A stretch of DNA of 41,649 bases from Candidatus Hydrogenedentota bacterium (GTDB lineage: Bacteria > Hydrogenedentota > Hydrogenedentia > Hydrogenedentales > CAILVY01): NCBI GenBank assembly GCA_029565395.1, contig JAKQOG010000158.1, forward strand, positions 1-41,649, in the 5' to 3' direction. Shown piece after piece: positions 7,680 to 17,021 of the stretch. Position numbers and translations under genes: made by a program. The notes beneath the pieces are model-generated. The model made no database searches. It was given only the letters and a program-made list of their open reading frames with translations, and had not been told where the DNA came from. Position 1 is the stretch's first letter; each line of letters starts with the position of its first letter.

Positions 7680-10175
7680 TTATGGCTGCGGAGAAAACCT
7701 TATTTCGTGGCGTTTGTTGGCTTCAATTTGTTCGGCGGTAAAGCGCGGTTCGCGGTATTGTCCATTCATGAAAAGGGGAGCCTGATCCCCGTAGGATGGA
7801 CTCATAAAATTGCCGGAATTACCGGTGGGAAGGACGGCCAGGGAGTGTTCGGTATCGGCATAGTCGATGAGTCGGCGGGTGGAGGGGCCGGCGACGACGC
7901 TGAAGTTATGCGAGCCATCGATGTATAGCATGTTGTTGATGACATCGGCAGCGCCGGTGGATTCGAAGGGGCCGACATTGAATAGTTTGCCCAGGAGCGG
8001 GAGGTATCCGAAGGGATGGGTGAAGGTCATGGTGTGGATGAGGCCCCAACGCCACTGTTTGATGTCGCCGCCGAGTTCTTTTTTAAGGTGCGCGGTGGTT
8101 TTTTTAAAGGCGTCGAGCACGATGTCGTGGCGTGTTTCTCTGGAGGAGGTGGAGATGTCATCCCAGAAGGGCGAAGCGTTGTCACCAATGAATGCTTTAA
8201 AGAAATTGGCGTGGTCGGCAAGGCCGAGATAGTTTTTGTAAAGCTTTGGGCCCATTTCGTCGAGCAGTGCGCCTTCGAGGATAAATTCACAGAATTCGTG
8301 GAAGATGCTTGCGCCGCAGGAATCGACATCATGCTTGAAGTTCCAGCTTTTCAAGGCGTCGAGAGCCTGTTGTTCGAAGGATGTGAGCAGATTTTGGGTG
8401 TCGCCGAGGGCTTGCACCATCTGGAAGAGAACAGGCGGCGCGGAGAGCATGGCGTCGTCGAATTGCACGCTGCAGAGTTCGTGAATGGTCCACTGGGGGT
8501 GTTGTTCCAGGAGGTATTCGATGCGTGCGGCGCGTTCGCTGGGCTGCCAATATCCCTGTAATTGCTGCACCGGCCCGACGGGTTTCACGGTGGACATGTT
8601 GTTTGCGGTGACGATGTAGCCCCAGGGAGGATTGACCAGTTGTGGATTCTGTTCGAAGGGAACATAGCCTTCGATTTCGTCTTTGCCGGAGGCGCCGTCA
8701 AGGAGTTGCTTCGGATTAATATGGGGCGGACGGATGGGAATGAGGCCGGCGGCCCACCAGGCGATGTTGCCTTCGCGGTCGGCGTAGGAAATATTCAGGC
8801 CGGGGGAGGTGACAAGCGATACGGCTTTGCCGAAACTGGCGAGGTCCTGAGCGTGACTCATTTTGTAGAGCGCTTGCATGTCGGTGTAATCGGTATGTTG
8901 CCAGATCCAGCGCAGGGAGATATCCGCGCCGGTGTACCCGTGCAACAGACGGAAAACATCCGTAATGACGGGGCCGTGCGGGGTGATTCGCACTTCAATC
9001 TCCTGATCCTTCCAGAACCGCACCTTGATGCGTTCCTTTTCGGTCTTTACATCCACCCATTCGCCTTTGTATTTCACTCGATGGGGGTTCAGGGGATCGA
9101 ACGTTTCCAGATAGAGATCCGTATCGTCGTTTTCGAACATGGTGATACCCCAGGCGCGGTTCATATTGTGCGCGAGGAGCGGGAAGGGAATCAGGGGGAG
9201 GTGGAATCCATAATTTTCCACTTCGCCGAATTTGAGATGCGCCTCAAACCACACGCTAGGATTGGTGAAGCCGATGTGCGGGTCGTTGGCGAGGATGGGC
9301 TTGCCGGATTTCGTGCGTGCAGGGGCCAGCACCCAAGAATTGCTGCCGAAGGTGGGGCTGATCCATTCAGAGATCGTTTTTAGCGGTTCAAGGCAGGCCT
9401 GCAATGCCTTCAAGGTTTCCTGATGCTGCGCGGAGGAAACCTGAGGGCTTTGGGGATGCGCTTCCACATAGGCCTTTGCCTCTTCCAGGTTTTCCATGAT
9501 GGTTACCGGGATTTCCTTGCTATAGCCGGGAAAGAGGGCGTCAATGTCTTTATCGGGGTATTTTTCCTTCAGCATGCTGCACAGGAGATCTTCACGCAGC
9601 CCTTCGGCGAAGGTGATGGGCAGGATCGCCGCGACCACCAGACAGTCCGCGAGCGTGAAAGGCCGTGCCGGGATTTGGAGCGCCACATATTCGAATGGGA
9701 GCGGTTCGGAGGCCATGCAATAGTTAATGCCCGCGATGTATGCCTCAGCGGCCGCCTTGAGTTCCGGGAGAGCGTCCGCCTGGGTGGTCACATAATTCTC
9801 CGCAAGCGCGCGCAACCGGAAAGAGCGTACGATTTTATCGACCGGCACTGCGAGCGGGCCGAGGATCTCCGCCAGTTCCCCTGAAGCGAGCCGCCGCCAC
9901 AATTCCATCTGAAAAAGGCGGTCCTGGGCCATGACATACCCCAGCGCGAAATAGGCGTCGGGTTCGTTCTGCGCGGTAATGTGCGGCACGTGCCAATTAT
10001 CCCGCACGACGCGCACCTCCGATTTTAATAGGGGATGCTTGATTATGCCGTCAAGATGCGGCTGATGGGTTTTGGCTATATGCCCCAGCCAGAGCGTTGC
10101 CCCGCCACCGCCCAGCACGACCAGAATCACCACGGGAAGCACGACCCACTTGAAAAACGTTTTAATCCACTTCAT
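7680..10175 (-). CDS. Penicillin acylase family Ntn-hydrolase
   Basis: An 831-residue protein of the penicillin G acylase / acyl-homoserine-lactone acylase family. Residues about 8-30 form one hydrophobic N-terminal segment, either a signal peptide or a membrane anchor. The alpha-chain signature VRDNWHVPHITAQNEPDAYFALGYVMAQDRLFQME lies at about 57-91. The autoprocessing site is GSNSW, where Ser278 would become the N-terminal nucleophile of the beta chain; ILANDPHIG follows as in other members. These enzymes hydrolyse amide bonds of acylated amines in the periplasm; the actual substrate cannot be read from sequence. It is transcribed alone, divergently from the FapA-like gene, with a GAGGG ribosome site about ten bases before the ATG. 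Confidence 0.92.
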   Translation of the reverse strand: MKWIKTFFKWVVLPVVILVVLGGGGATLWLGHIAKTHQPHLDGIIKHPLLKSEVRVVRDNWHVPHITAQNEPDAYFALGYVMAQDRLFQMELWRRLASGELAEILGPLAVPVDKIVRSFRLRALAENYVTTQADALPELKAAAEAYIAGINYCMASEPLPFEYVALQIPARPFTLADCLVVAAILPITFAEGLREDLLCSMLKEKYPDKDIDALFPGYSKEIPVTIMENLEEAKAYVEAHPQSPQVSSAQHQETLKALQACLEPLKTISEWISPTFGSNSWVLAPARTKSGKPILANDPHIGFTNPSVWFEAHLKFGEVENYGFHLPLIPFPLLAHNMNRAWGITMFENDDTDLYLETFDPLNPHRVKYKGEWVDVKTEKERIKVRFWKDQEIEVRITPHGPVITDVFRLLHGYTGADISLRWIWQHTDYTDMQALYKMSHAQDLASFGKAVSLVTSPGLNISYADREGNIAWWAAGLIPIRPPHINPKQLLDGASGKDEIEGYVPFEQNPQLVNPPWGYIVTANNMSTVKPVGPVQQLQGYWQPSERAARIEYLLEQHPQWTIHELCSVQFDDAMLSAPPVLFQMVQALGDTQNLLTSFEQQALDALKSWNFKHDVDSCGASIFHEFCEFILEGALLDEMGPKLYKNYLGLADHANFFKAFIGDNASPFWDDISTSSRETRHDIVLDAFKKTTAHLKKELGGDIKQWRWGLIHTMTFTHPFGYLPLLGKLFNVGPFESTGAADVINNMLYIDGSHNFSVVAGPSTRRLIDYADTEHSLAVLPTGNSGNFMSPSYGDQAPLFMNGQYREPRFTAEQIEANKRHEIRFSPQP

Positions 10176-10495
10176 CGCTGTACACCCTCAGCTTGCCGCA
10201 GGTTTTGTTTCGATTGGATTGCACTACGTGTCCACTCTCTCGTTCGGAACGATAACCTTGACATATTTTCATGTGTGGATTCAATTAGAATAACCAGGAA
10301 AATTTCCGCCACGAACTGTGTGAAACAGACGAAAACAGGCAATAGGTTTGATGCATCAAATGGAAATGGAACCACCGATGAACAGCGGAACCCGGTATTT
10401 TGTTGAGGGGGATTTGGCGGGCGTGGTAGCATGAGTGTTGGAGATGGTTGATATTCTATAAAAGTTCGATCGGGTTTCGGACCTGGAGGGCTGTT
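10176..10495. other. Divergent intergenic region
   Basis: This 320-base gap separates the divergent acylase and FapA-like genes and must hold both promoters. A TTGACA at 10258-10263 has no good -10 box at normal spacing (TAGAAT at 10286-10291 is 22 bases away). A TATAAA at 10457-10462 lies upstream of the FapA-like gene without a convincing -35. I see no RNA gene or convincing small coding frame. Confidence 0.4.
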
Positions 10496-12472
10496 GTGAT
10501 AGAAACGTTGATGGAGCATGTGGCGGGATTGCCAGAGGATCGCCTGGGGGCATTGCTTATCCAGGAGGCGGCGCTGTGTCAGACGTGGTGGGCGGGGTGC
10601 ATGGGGAATACTTTTGAGCAGGCGCGGTGGCAGGCGCTTCCGCAGCAGGTTCGTGCGTGGCAGCGGCGCGCACGGGTGCCGGAGGAGAAGACGGAGGGGC
10701 GGCGTCATCAATGGGTATTGCGGGAGTTGATTGGTCTCTTGGGGCAGGATCCGCGGCATCATTTGAATGCTGAGGAAGCATTTTTCTTGAAAACGGCGCT
10801 GGCACTGGCGAAATCGAGTCCTCTGGCGCACCGGTATGAACGGCTGATTGAGTTGATTTCGGCGCATGGGAGTTATCTGGAAGAACGGTGCAAGGATCGG
10901 GGTCCTGCGGGGGGCTTGCCTTCTCTGACGCGGCGGATTCAATACATTACGGAGGAATTGCTGCCGGGCGCACCGCACCGCGAAACACGTTTGCTGGCGG
11001 GGATTGAGCTTCCGGCGAGCGGTCCGGTGTTTTCGTGCACAGGGCATCTTCGAATATTGGGGGATGTCCCGGAACGGTGCACGGTGGTGGTGGAAGGATC
11101 GGGGGTGTGTTCGGTGGACGGGTATGTGCTGGGGCGCGTGTTGGCGAAGGAGCATTGCGAGGTGCGGGGGAACATCGCTGGGGCGGTGATCGTGCTTCAA
11201 GGCGACATTCGCGCGCGGGGCATTATCAATAACGCGTACGTGGTGGCGAAGAAGGGCGGGGTGTATTGCGTGAATGCCCAGGGGCCACGGTTGGTGTTTG
11301 CGAGCCGGGAAATTGTGCTGGAAAGCGCGAAGATGGGGCGCTATGTGACGCGGGTGCTTGAGGTGAACAAGGATTTGTCGGGGGGGCAGGTGCATGTGTC
11401 GGAGCTTGCCCGGGCGGGACATTGGCGGAATCTTGGCCCGAATGATCTGAGCGTGGTGTTGCGGCGGGAGTTGTGTTGTGAGGATTATGGCGAGGTCAGC
11501 GGGGAGGAATTGAACCGGTTGTTGTCGGAGGCGTACCGCTTTCGAACAATGGCGCGCAACCTTGAAGTGATGGCGGAAATGGCGCGGCGCGAGTCGGAAC
11601 ACAATGCGCAGTCAACACTGATGTATTTGTTTGGGGGGGGTGAGATGCACAAGAAACTGGTGGATATCGCAGGAGCGCAACGGCGTATTCATGCCATAGA
11701 CCGGCTTAATCATTCACTGCAAGTATTATTGGTAAGCGCGCAGGACGGATTGATGCGGAAACAGGAGGAAATTGCGGTTCCGGATACGGAGGTGATGGAA
11801 CTGGAAGGGGAGCGCCTGATCGAGAACGAGTTGGCGAAAGAGACGGAGGAGGGTGCGGCGATGTCCGCGGCGCTGAGCACGCGGAGCATCAGCCCGGTAC
11901 AGGCGTCGCGGGCCATAGCGGATATCGGGAAGAAGCTGAAGCAACTGGCCAGAGAGCGTACCGCGCAACAGAACATCATTGTCCAGCGCGAGAAGGAAAT
12001 GCAGTCGCTGGGGCAGTATGAAGCATTGCTGAAGGGAGCGGGCAAGAGCACCACGAAACTGGAGTTGCTGTTGAAGATTCTACCCAGCTTGAAGAAGCAA
12101 CCCCCGGAAAGCCCGGTCGTGACGCGGCTTGGTTCGCCGTTTGTGGTTATGGCGTTGCGCAATATTGATCGGCAAATGCGTAATCAGAAGGAATATAAGC
12201 AACACGCGGAGGAATACCGGCAGGGGTTCCGCGCGGTCAGTGAACGGTTGGGGAAAGATTTCCAGATCCTGGTGCTGGAGAATCCGGATGAGGAAGAGCG
12301 GTCCGCCAAGGTAACGGGCCGGTTTGAAAAAGGGGTGAAAATCTATATGGACATGTATGCGGAGAATGAACTGGAATTGCTGCCAGAGAGCTTGATCCGG
12401 ACGCCAGGGGGGAATGAAGTGAGAACCTATGTCCGGAGCATCCATGTTTCCCGGTTTCATGTGCGCGGTTAA
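10496..12472 (+). CDS. FapA / DUF342-like protein
   Basis: A 658-residue cytoplasmic protein. I chose the GTG at 10496 because GGAGGG at 10485-10490 sits five bases upstream; the ATG 48 bases earlier has no ribosome site. The first 150 residues are helical and Trp-rich. Residues about 170-300 contain repeated short beta units resembling the FapA/DUF342 right-handed beta solenoid (GHLRILGDVPE, DGYVLGRVLAKEHCEVRGNIAG, LQGDIRARGIINNAYVVAKKGG). Residues about 350-560 are predicted coiled coil, rich in Glu, Lys, Leu. FapA proteins are flagellum- or envelope-associated polymer-like proteins of unclear mechanism. The assignment rests on repeat pattern, not on a strong motif. It ends tail-to-tail with the next gene, sharing TTAA. 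Confidence 0.65.
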   Translation: MIETLMEHVAGLPEDRLGALLIQEAALCQTWWAGCMGNTFEQARWQALPQQVRAWQRRARVPEEKTEGRRHQWVLRELIGLLGQDPRHHLNAEEAFFLKTALALAKSSPLAHRYERLIELISAHGSYLEERCKDRGPAGGLPSLTRRIQYITEELLPGAPHRETRLLAGIELPASGPVFSCTGHLRILGDVPERCTVVVEGSGVCSVDGYVLGRVLAKEHCEVRGNIAGAVIVLQGDIRARGIINNAYVVAKKGGVYCVNAQGPRLVFASREIVLESAKMGRYVTRVLEVNKDLSGGQVHVSELARAGHWRNLGPNDLSVVLRRELCCEDYGEVSGEELNRLLSEAYRFRTMARNLEVMAEMARRESEHNAQSTLMYLFGGGEMHKKLVDIAGAQRRIHAIDRLNHSLQVLLVSAQDGLMRKQEEIAVPDTEVMELEGERLIENELAKETEEGAAMSAALSTRSISPVQASRAIADIGKKLKQLARERTAQQNIIVQREKEMQSLGQYEALLKGAGKSTTKLELLLKILPSLKKQPPESPVVTRLGSPFVVMALRNIDRQMRNQKEYKQHAEEYRQGFRAVSERLGKDFQILVLENPDEEERSAKVTGRFEKGVKIYMDMYAENELELLPESLIRTPGGNEVRTYVRSIHVSRFHVRG

Positions 12473-13374
12473 GCTAATGCCAGGGTGGCCAGCACGCCGA
12501 AGACGGATTGTTCCAGCACCCAAAAGAGGGGTTCGAGCAGCAAGGAAATGATGCAGTAGCGTACACAGTCGCTGAAATCCAAATCGTATAAATGAAAAAC
12601 GATGGTCAATTGCACGCACAAGATCACAAGTGCAAGGTACATATTCAAGGCAACTATGCCTAGACCGAATAGAAGCACGCTGACCAATCCCACGGCGATA
12701 AGGTTTTTCCCGATGGTGTCATTCGGCAGTTTATCCGCCCAGAGCAAGGTAAGAAATAGGGTGGCGAAACACGCGGTGAAATCCAGAATCTTTCTCACTA
12801 CAAGGATCATGAGGCTCGAAGCAGCGGGATTATGGGAAGCAGTGTTTTCCGGATCGACAAAGAACAGATCCGCAAAAAATTCCTCCACAGGGAGGGTCAG
12901 GACCAGTGTCATGACAGCACCGGCGATTGCCAGGAACATCAGAGGAGCGAAAAATTTCGATTGGGTTATCCTCGCGATGCGTTGCCATGGGGAAATGACG
13001 GGGTTGGGGAGAGAGGGTGCTCGGGGATTGGTGGAAAGAGGAGGCGGGTTGAAGAAAAAAGGTTCTTCGAATTCAGGCGATTGGGATGCATCTGTTTTTT
13101 TCGGCGGGCAGTACTGCCGGGCGCAGATGTCGCAAATTACGCCTTGATCTGTCTGGTGGCGATCCCAAGCGCCGCGAAAAGGGCGTTTACAGCGCGTACA
13201 GAAACCAGGATCATGTATTTCTTCGGATTCTGCCTCGCGCATGAAGGGCGTGGTGGTGCTCATGGAGATGGTCAGGGGGGTCTTGCATTGCACACAGGCT
13301 CCCGTGCTTCCCAACGCTACCACCGGCACACGCATGCGCTGGCCACATTTACAACGAATGATCCTCTCTTCCAT
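12469..13374 (-). CDS. Zinc-ribbon membrane protein of unknown function
   Basis: A 301-residue protein. The ATG at 13374 is preceded by AAGGGA six bases upstream; a frame extension to 13440 has no ribosome site. Two putative zinc ribbons come first: C8, C10, C27, C30, and C59, C62, C81, C84 (CTRC and CDIC pairs). A Pro-rich linker (FFFNPPPL) follows, then about five hydrophobic membrane segments from residue 140 to the end. I do not recognise the family. N-terminal zinc-ribbon modules on membrane proteins are common in Planctomycetota-like genomes. The stop codon overlaps the stop of the opposing gene by four bases. Confidence 0.75.
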   Translation of the reverse strand: MEERIIRCKCGQRMRVPVVALGSTGACVQCKTPLTISMSTTTPFMREAESEEIHDPGFCTRCKRPFRGAWDRHQTDQGVICDICARQYCPPKKTDASQSPEFEEPFFFNPPPLSTNPRAPSLPNPVISPWQRIARITQSKFFAPLMFLAIAGAVMTLVLTLPVEEFFADLFFVDPENTASHNPAASSLMILVVRKILDFTACFATLFLTLLWADKLPNDTIGKNLIAVGLVSVLLFGLGIVALNMYLALVILCVQLTIVFHLYDLDFSDCVRYCIISLLLEPLFWVLEQSVFGVLATLALA

Positions 13375-13584
13375 CGGTTTCCCTTGAGATCCTTCTGCAC
13401 GATCTACCAACATCCGGACGGATTTATTCAGAAGCCCCATTTCATTTGTGTGCCTGCGCCGCTTGTGCTAAAGTGAGATTTCCCTTTGTGACGGTGAAGG
13501 CGGAATAATCTGTATGTTTGGGATGCAACGGATTTGTTCATTGTGATGGGCGCAAGAACAAGCAGAATACATGGAGTGCATGGG

Positions 13585-16302
13585 ATGTTAACCAGACTGA
13601 TGCTAATCATGATTGGAGCGGGGTGTGTTATGGCAACGACTTTTTGTGCTGATGCGGGTGCGCAGGCGGGCGTGAGCGATTTGCGCTGTGAATTTTTACA
13701 TAATCCGCTGGGAATCGATGCGGCGCAGCCCCGGTTGAGTTGGATCCTGCCGCTGGATAAGCCGGGGCAGCGGCAGACGGCGTATCAGGTGCTGGTGGGC
13801 AGCCGGGAGGATTTGCTTGCGGAAGGCAAAGCCGACTTGTGGGATTCGGGCAAGGTGGCGTCGGATCAATCGTCGTTGGTGGTATATGCAGGGAAACCGC
13901 TTGCATCGAAAATGCGGTGTTTCTGGAAAGTGCAGGTGTGGGACAAGGACGGCCAAGCGTGGCCCTGGAGCGAAACGGCGTTTTGGACGATGGGGTTGCT
14001 TGCGCCGGAGGACTGGAAGGGGCAATGGATCGGTGCGGATTGGATGAAGGACAATGCGGGGCCGCTGCCGTGGTTGCGCAAAACAATTACGCTGAACGAA
14101 AAACCGCGGCGCGCAATGGCGTATGTGTGTGCGCTGGGCTATTACGAGTTATATGTGAACGGCGAGAAAGTGGACGATTACGTGCTGTGTCCGGCGGTAA
14201 GCGAATATGGGAAGCGCGGTTTGTATGTCACGCATGATGTGAGCAAGTATCTGACTGCGGGAGAGAATTGCATCGGGATTTGGCTGGGCCGGGGGTGGTC
14301 GGTGCAGTCGTTGTCGAAAGCAAGTCAATCGGGTCCACTGGTGAAAGCCCAATTCGAGATGGAGAGTGATGCGGGGAATGTTACGGTGGTGACGGATGAG
14401 ACCTGGAAAGCGCATGCAAGCAATATCACCCCGCTGGGAAAAGGGGACAGCGGAGATTACGGCGGTGAATCGGTGGATGCGCGCGCATACTTGGAGAATT
14501 GGAACAAGTTGGGCTTGGATGAGACAGACTGGAGCGCGGTTAAAGTTTCTACGCCGCCCACGCCGATTGTGGCGGCGATGATGATGGAGCCCAACCGTAT
14601 TATCGGCAGTATCAATCCGGTCAGCATAACACCGCATGATAAAGAATTTTTAGTGGACATGGGGAAGAATTATTCCGGATGGTTTGAAATGCGATTTCCC
14701 GCGTCCATGCCGGCGGGGCAAAAGATCGAGATACAGTTCGCGGATAAACAGTTTCCGGACGGTAAATTTCAATTTTACAATCAGCGGGACGAATACATCA
14801 CGAAGGGCGGCGGGGAATCCTTCAAGAGCCGTTTCAATTATCACTCATTCCGCTGGGCGCTGATTAAGGGATTGTCCGAAGCGCCCAAAGCGGAGGATAT
14901 CACGGGATTGCCGATTTCGACAGATTATGCGCCTGCCGCAGAGTTTGCCTGCTCAAATGAGTTGCTGAACAAGGTCTATCAGACCATGCTGTGGACCTAT
15001 CGCTGCCTGAGCCTGAGCGGCTACACGGTGGATTGCCCGCATCGTGAACGGTTGGGATATGGTGGAGATTCCGGAACGTCGATGGAAATGGCAATGACCA
15101 ATTTCAAGACGGCGACCTTTTATAACAAATGGGTGGATGACTGGCGGGATGCGCAAAACGAGGAGGGGGATGTGCCGTTCACCGCGCCGCATCATGATGC
15201 GGGCGGCGGACCGGTCTGGAGCGGCTTCTGTGTCACCATGCCGTGGCAGGTATATGTAGAGTTTGGCGATAAGCGGATCCTGGAGCAATCCTATCCGGAG
15301 ATGGTGAAATGGCTGGCCTTTGTTGATACAAAGTTCAAGGACGGCATTCTGCAATTTTATGTGAGCATCGGTTGCAAGGATCCGCATTGGAATTTCCTGG
15401 GGGATTGGGTGCCGCCGGGCCGGAAACAGGGCCAGGGGCGCGTGGATGACCGCTCCACGCTGTTCTTCAATAATTGCTATTACGTGTTCTGCCTGCAATT
15501 GGCGTCGAAGATCGCCTACGTGCTGGACAAGCCCGCGGAGGGCGAAGTGTATGCTCGAAAGGCGCAGGAATTGGCGCAACGGTTGCAAGAACAATTTTAT
15601 GAGCCGGCCAAGGCGTCGTATGCCAACGGCGAGCAGCCCTATCTGGCTATCCCGCTCTTGTTTAACATTGTTCCGGAACCGTTGCGGGATAAGGTGATGG
15701 CCAACCTGGAGCACGACATTACCGTGACGCAGAAAGGGCATTTGAACACTGGCATGCACGGCACCTATTACATGATTAAGTATTTCATCGCGCAGGGCCG
15801 GAATGATCTCGTGTACACCATCATGTCGAAGGACACCTATCCAAGCTACGGCTACATGTTGAAAAACGGTGCGACCACCATCTGGGAAGAATGGGACAGC
15901 GACAACTCGCAGATCCACAACACCCTGATTTCTGCTGGTTTGTGGTTCATTCAGGGCCTGGGCGGGATCCGCTATGATGAGCAAAAACCCGGATTCAAAC
16001 ATATCATTCTGAGTCCCGGCGTGGTGGACGAGTTAAGTTTCGCCAAAGCCTCCTATGATTCACCCTATGGCAAGATTTCCAGCCATTGGGCGAAAGAAGG
16101 CGATAGCGTGACCTACGATCTGGAGATTCCTGCGAATACCACCGCGACTGTTATTCTTCCCGCAAAAAGCGCCGAAGCCGTCCGGGAAAACGGAAAACCA
16201 ATCTCCCCCCGCGAGGATATCACGGATCTGCAAGCGAAAAACGGCAAAGTGCAGTTTATGGCAGCCCCAGGACAATACAAGTTTGACGTTAGTTCAAAAT
16301 AA
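13585..16302 (+). CDS. Exported alpha-L-rhamnosidase, glycoside hydrolase family 78
   Basis: A 905-residue enzyme releasing terminal L-rhamnose from glycosides and polysaccharides by an inverting mechanism. The ATG at 13585 has GGAG eight bases upstream; in-frame starts at 13534 (TTG) and 13546 lack one. A signal peptide occupies about residues 1-28 (cleavage near AGAQA). N-terminal beta modules begin SDLRCEFLHNPLGID and SWILP. The (alpha/alpha)6 catalytic domain carries DCPHRERLGYGGD at residues 483-495, with the likely general acid Glu488, and GATTIWEEWD at 762-771, with the likely general base Glu768. A C-terminal beta domain ends the protein. No regulator or transporter for rhamnose is adjacent, so it probably works as a stand-alone periplasmic or secreted scavenging enzyme. 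Confidence 0.94.
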   Translation: MLTRLMLIMIGAGCVMATTFCADAGAQAGVSDLRCEFLHNPLGIDAAQPRLSWILPLDKPGQRQTAYQVLVGSREDLLAEGKADLWDSGKVASDQSSLVVYAGKPLASKMRCFWKVQVWDKDGQAWPWSETAFWTMGLLAPEDWKGQWIGADWMKDNAGPLPWLRKTITLNEKPRRAMAYVCALGYYELYVNGEKVDDYVLCPAVSEYGKRGLYVTHDVSKYLTAGENCIGIWLGRGWSVQSLSKASQSGPLVKAQFEMESDAGNVTVVTDETWKAHASNITPLGKGDSGDYGGESVDARAYLENWNKLGLDETDWSAVKVSTPPTPIVAAMMMEPNRIIGSINPVSITPHDKEFLVDMGKNYSGWFEMRFPASMPAGQKIEIQFADKQFPDGKFQFYNQRDEYITKGGGESFKSRFNYHSFRWALIKGLSEAPKAEDITGLPISTDYAPAAEFACSNELLNKVYQTMLWTYRCLSLSGYTVDCPHRERLGYGGDSGTSMEMAMTNFKTATFYNKWVDDWRDAQNEEGDVPFTAPHHDAGGGPVWSGFCVTMPWQVYVEFGDKRILEQSYPEMVKWLAFVDTKFKDGILQFYVSIGCKDPHWNFLGDWVPPGRKQGQGRVDDRSTLFFNNCYYVFCLQLASKIAYVLDKPAEGEVYARKAQELAQRLQEQFYEPAKASYANGEQPYLAIPLLFNIVPEPLRDKVMANLEHDITVTQKGHLNTGMHGTYYMIKYFIAQGRNDLVYTIMSKDTYPSYGYMLKNGATTIWEEWDSDNSQIHNTLISAGLWFIQGLGGIRYDEQKPGFKHIILSPGVVDELSFAKASYDSPYGKISSHWAKEGDSVTYDLEIPANTTATVILPAKSAEAVRENGKPISPREDITDLQAKNGKVQFMAAPGQYKFDVSSK

Positions 16303-16350
16303 ACGAAAATTAGCATTTGTTTTTCATTATCTTTTGAAAAAAGTATAAAA

Positions 16351-16791
16351 ATGGTGCGTTTTAGACGTTGGGCATTGATATTCTTAGTGGGTGGGATATT
16401 TTTTGCCTTATTGGGATTGGGCCTTAGGGTATATAGTGTTATTGTAATATTTTTTGGATGGAATCTTGCGGGGGATGATGAGATTTTAGATGTCTATAAA
16501 GTCCTCGAAATCGATCAAACACAGGAACAAGCAAAAACTGTTTTTGCCGCCCGCGCTTATAAATATCTAAAACTTATTGAAACACCAGAAAACGGTTGGA
16601 TGATAAGAACACCCATCCGGTTTGACGTAAAGAATTTGTTATTGTTTGTCACATTTGAAAATGGAACGGTGTGCGCCGTGCGAATTCGTTATCAAGACTC
16701 AAGCAATGCATTTCCAATAAATGCTCCACCCGATAAAGAAACTCCGGATTGTCCCCCGAATGAAAAACTCGTTATCCATTGGAAATACTGA
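16351..16791 (+). CDS. Small single-pass membrane protein, unknown
   Basis: A 146-residue frame with a hydrophobic segment at about residues 8-36, then a soluble domain with mixed beta strands (FDVKNLLLFVTFENGTVCAVRIRYQD). No family recognised. The reading frame is clearly more A/T-rich than its neighbours. There is no Shine-Dalgarno; TATAAA at 16344-16349 directly abuts the ATG, so the true start could be the GTG at codon 2 on a leaderless transcript. It sits between the rhamnosidase (48 bases) and the RAYT element (stop seven bases before the left end repeat). Composition and position suggest a recently acquired or weakly conserved gene. Confidence 0.6.
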   Translation: MVRFRRWALIFLVGGIFFALLGLGLRVYSVIVIFFGWNLAGDDEILDVYKVLEIDQTQEQAKTVFAARAYKYLKLIETPENGWMIRTPIRFDVKNLLLFVTFENGTVCAVRIRYQDSSNAFPINAPPDKETPDCPPNEKLVIHWKY

Positions 16792-16797
16792 CAGGTA

Positions 16798-16810
16798 CTT
16801 GTTGAATATG
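16798..16810 (+). repeat. 13-bp inverted repeat, left end
   Basis: CTTGTTGAATATG, seven bases after the stop of the small membrane gene. Its exact reverse complement stands at 17608-17620, outside the outermost REP hairpins on the other side. Confidence 0.7.
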
Positions 16811-16825
16811 CTTTGTTGGCCAGTT

Positions 16826-17003
16826 TTACACCGGAGGTGTAATCGAGAGTAGCCGGGGGTTGAGTCTTCGATACCCCCGGAAAGCTTGCCACCCACCCTA
16901 TTAATGCACCCCGAAGGGGTGACCGATAGTAGCCGGGGGTTGAGTCTTCGATACCCCCGGAAAGGTTGTTTCCCCACCCCTTCAATGCACCCTGGAGGGG
17001 TGC
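16826..17003 (+). repeat. Left REP array, 80-bp period
   Basis: Two identical 36-base units, 16849-16884 and 16929-16964, are exactly 80 bases apart. Each starts GTAG and folds into an 8-bp stem (CCGGGGGT with ACCCCCGG) around a 12-base loop. Between and around them are smaller hairpins: 16826-16842 (arm TTACACC), 16907-16921 (arm CACCCC) and 16987-17003 (arm GCACCC). The small stems covary: ACACC/GGTGT in one copy, ACCCC/GGGGT in another. Confidence 0.9.
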
Positions 17004-17021
17004 GAGAGAGTTGCCTGTCAA

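Noticed and set aside
10172..11602. A 476-codon minus-strand frame opposite the FapA-like gene
   Set aside because: Its composition (many Arg, Pro, His and Gln) is typical of an antisense frame; it also crosses the divergent promoter gap and the start of the acylase.
14953..16002. A 349-codon minus-strand frame opposite the GH78 gene
   Set aside because: The plus strand holds the GH78 catalytic motifs; the antisense frame shows no recognisable motif.
16826..17003. Repeats taken for a CRISPR array
   Set aside because: The units are self-complementary, headed by GTAG and spaced 80 bases apart with related, not unique, spacers; a RAYT sits next to them and no cas gene is present.
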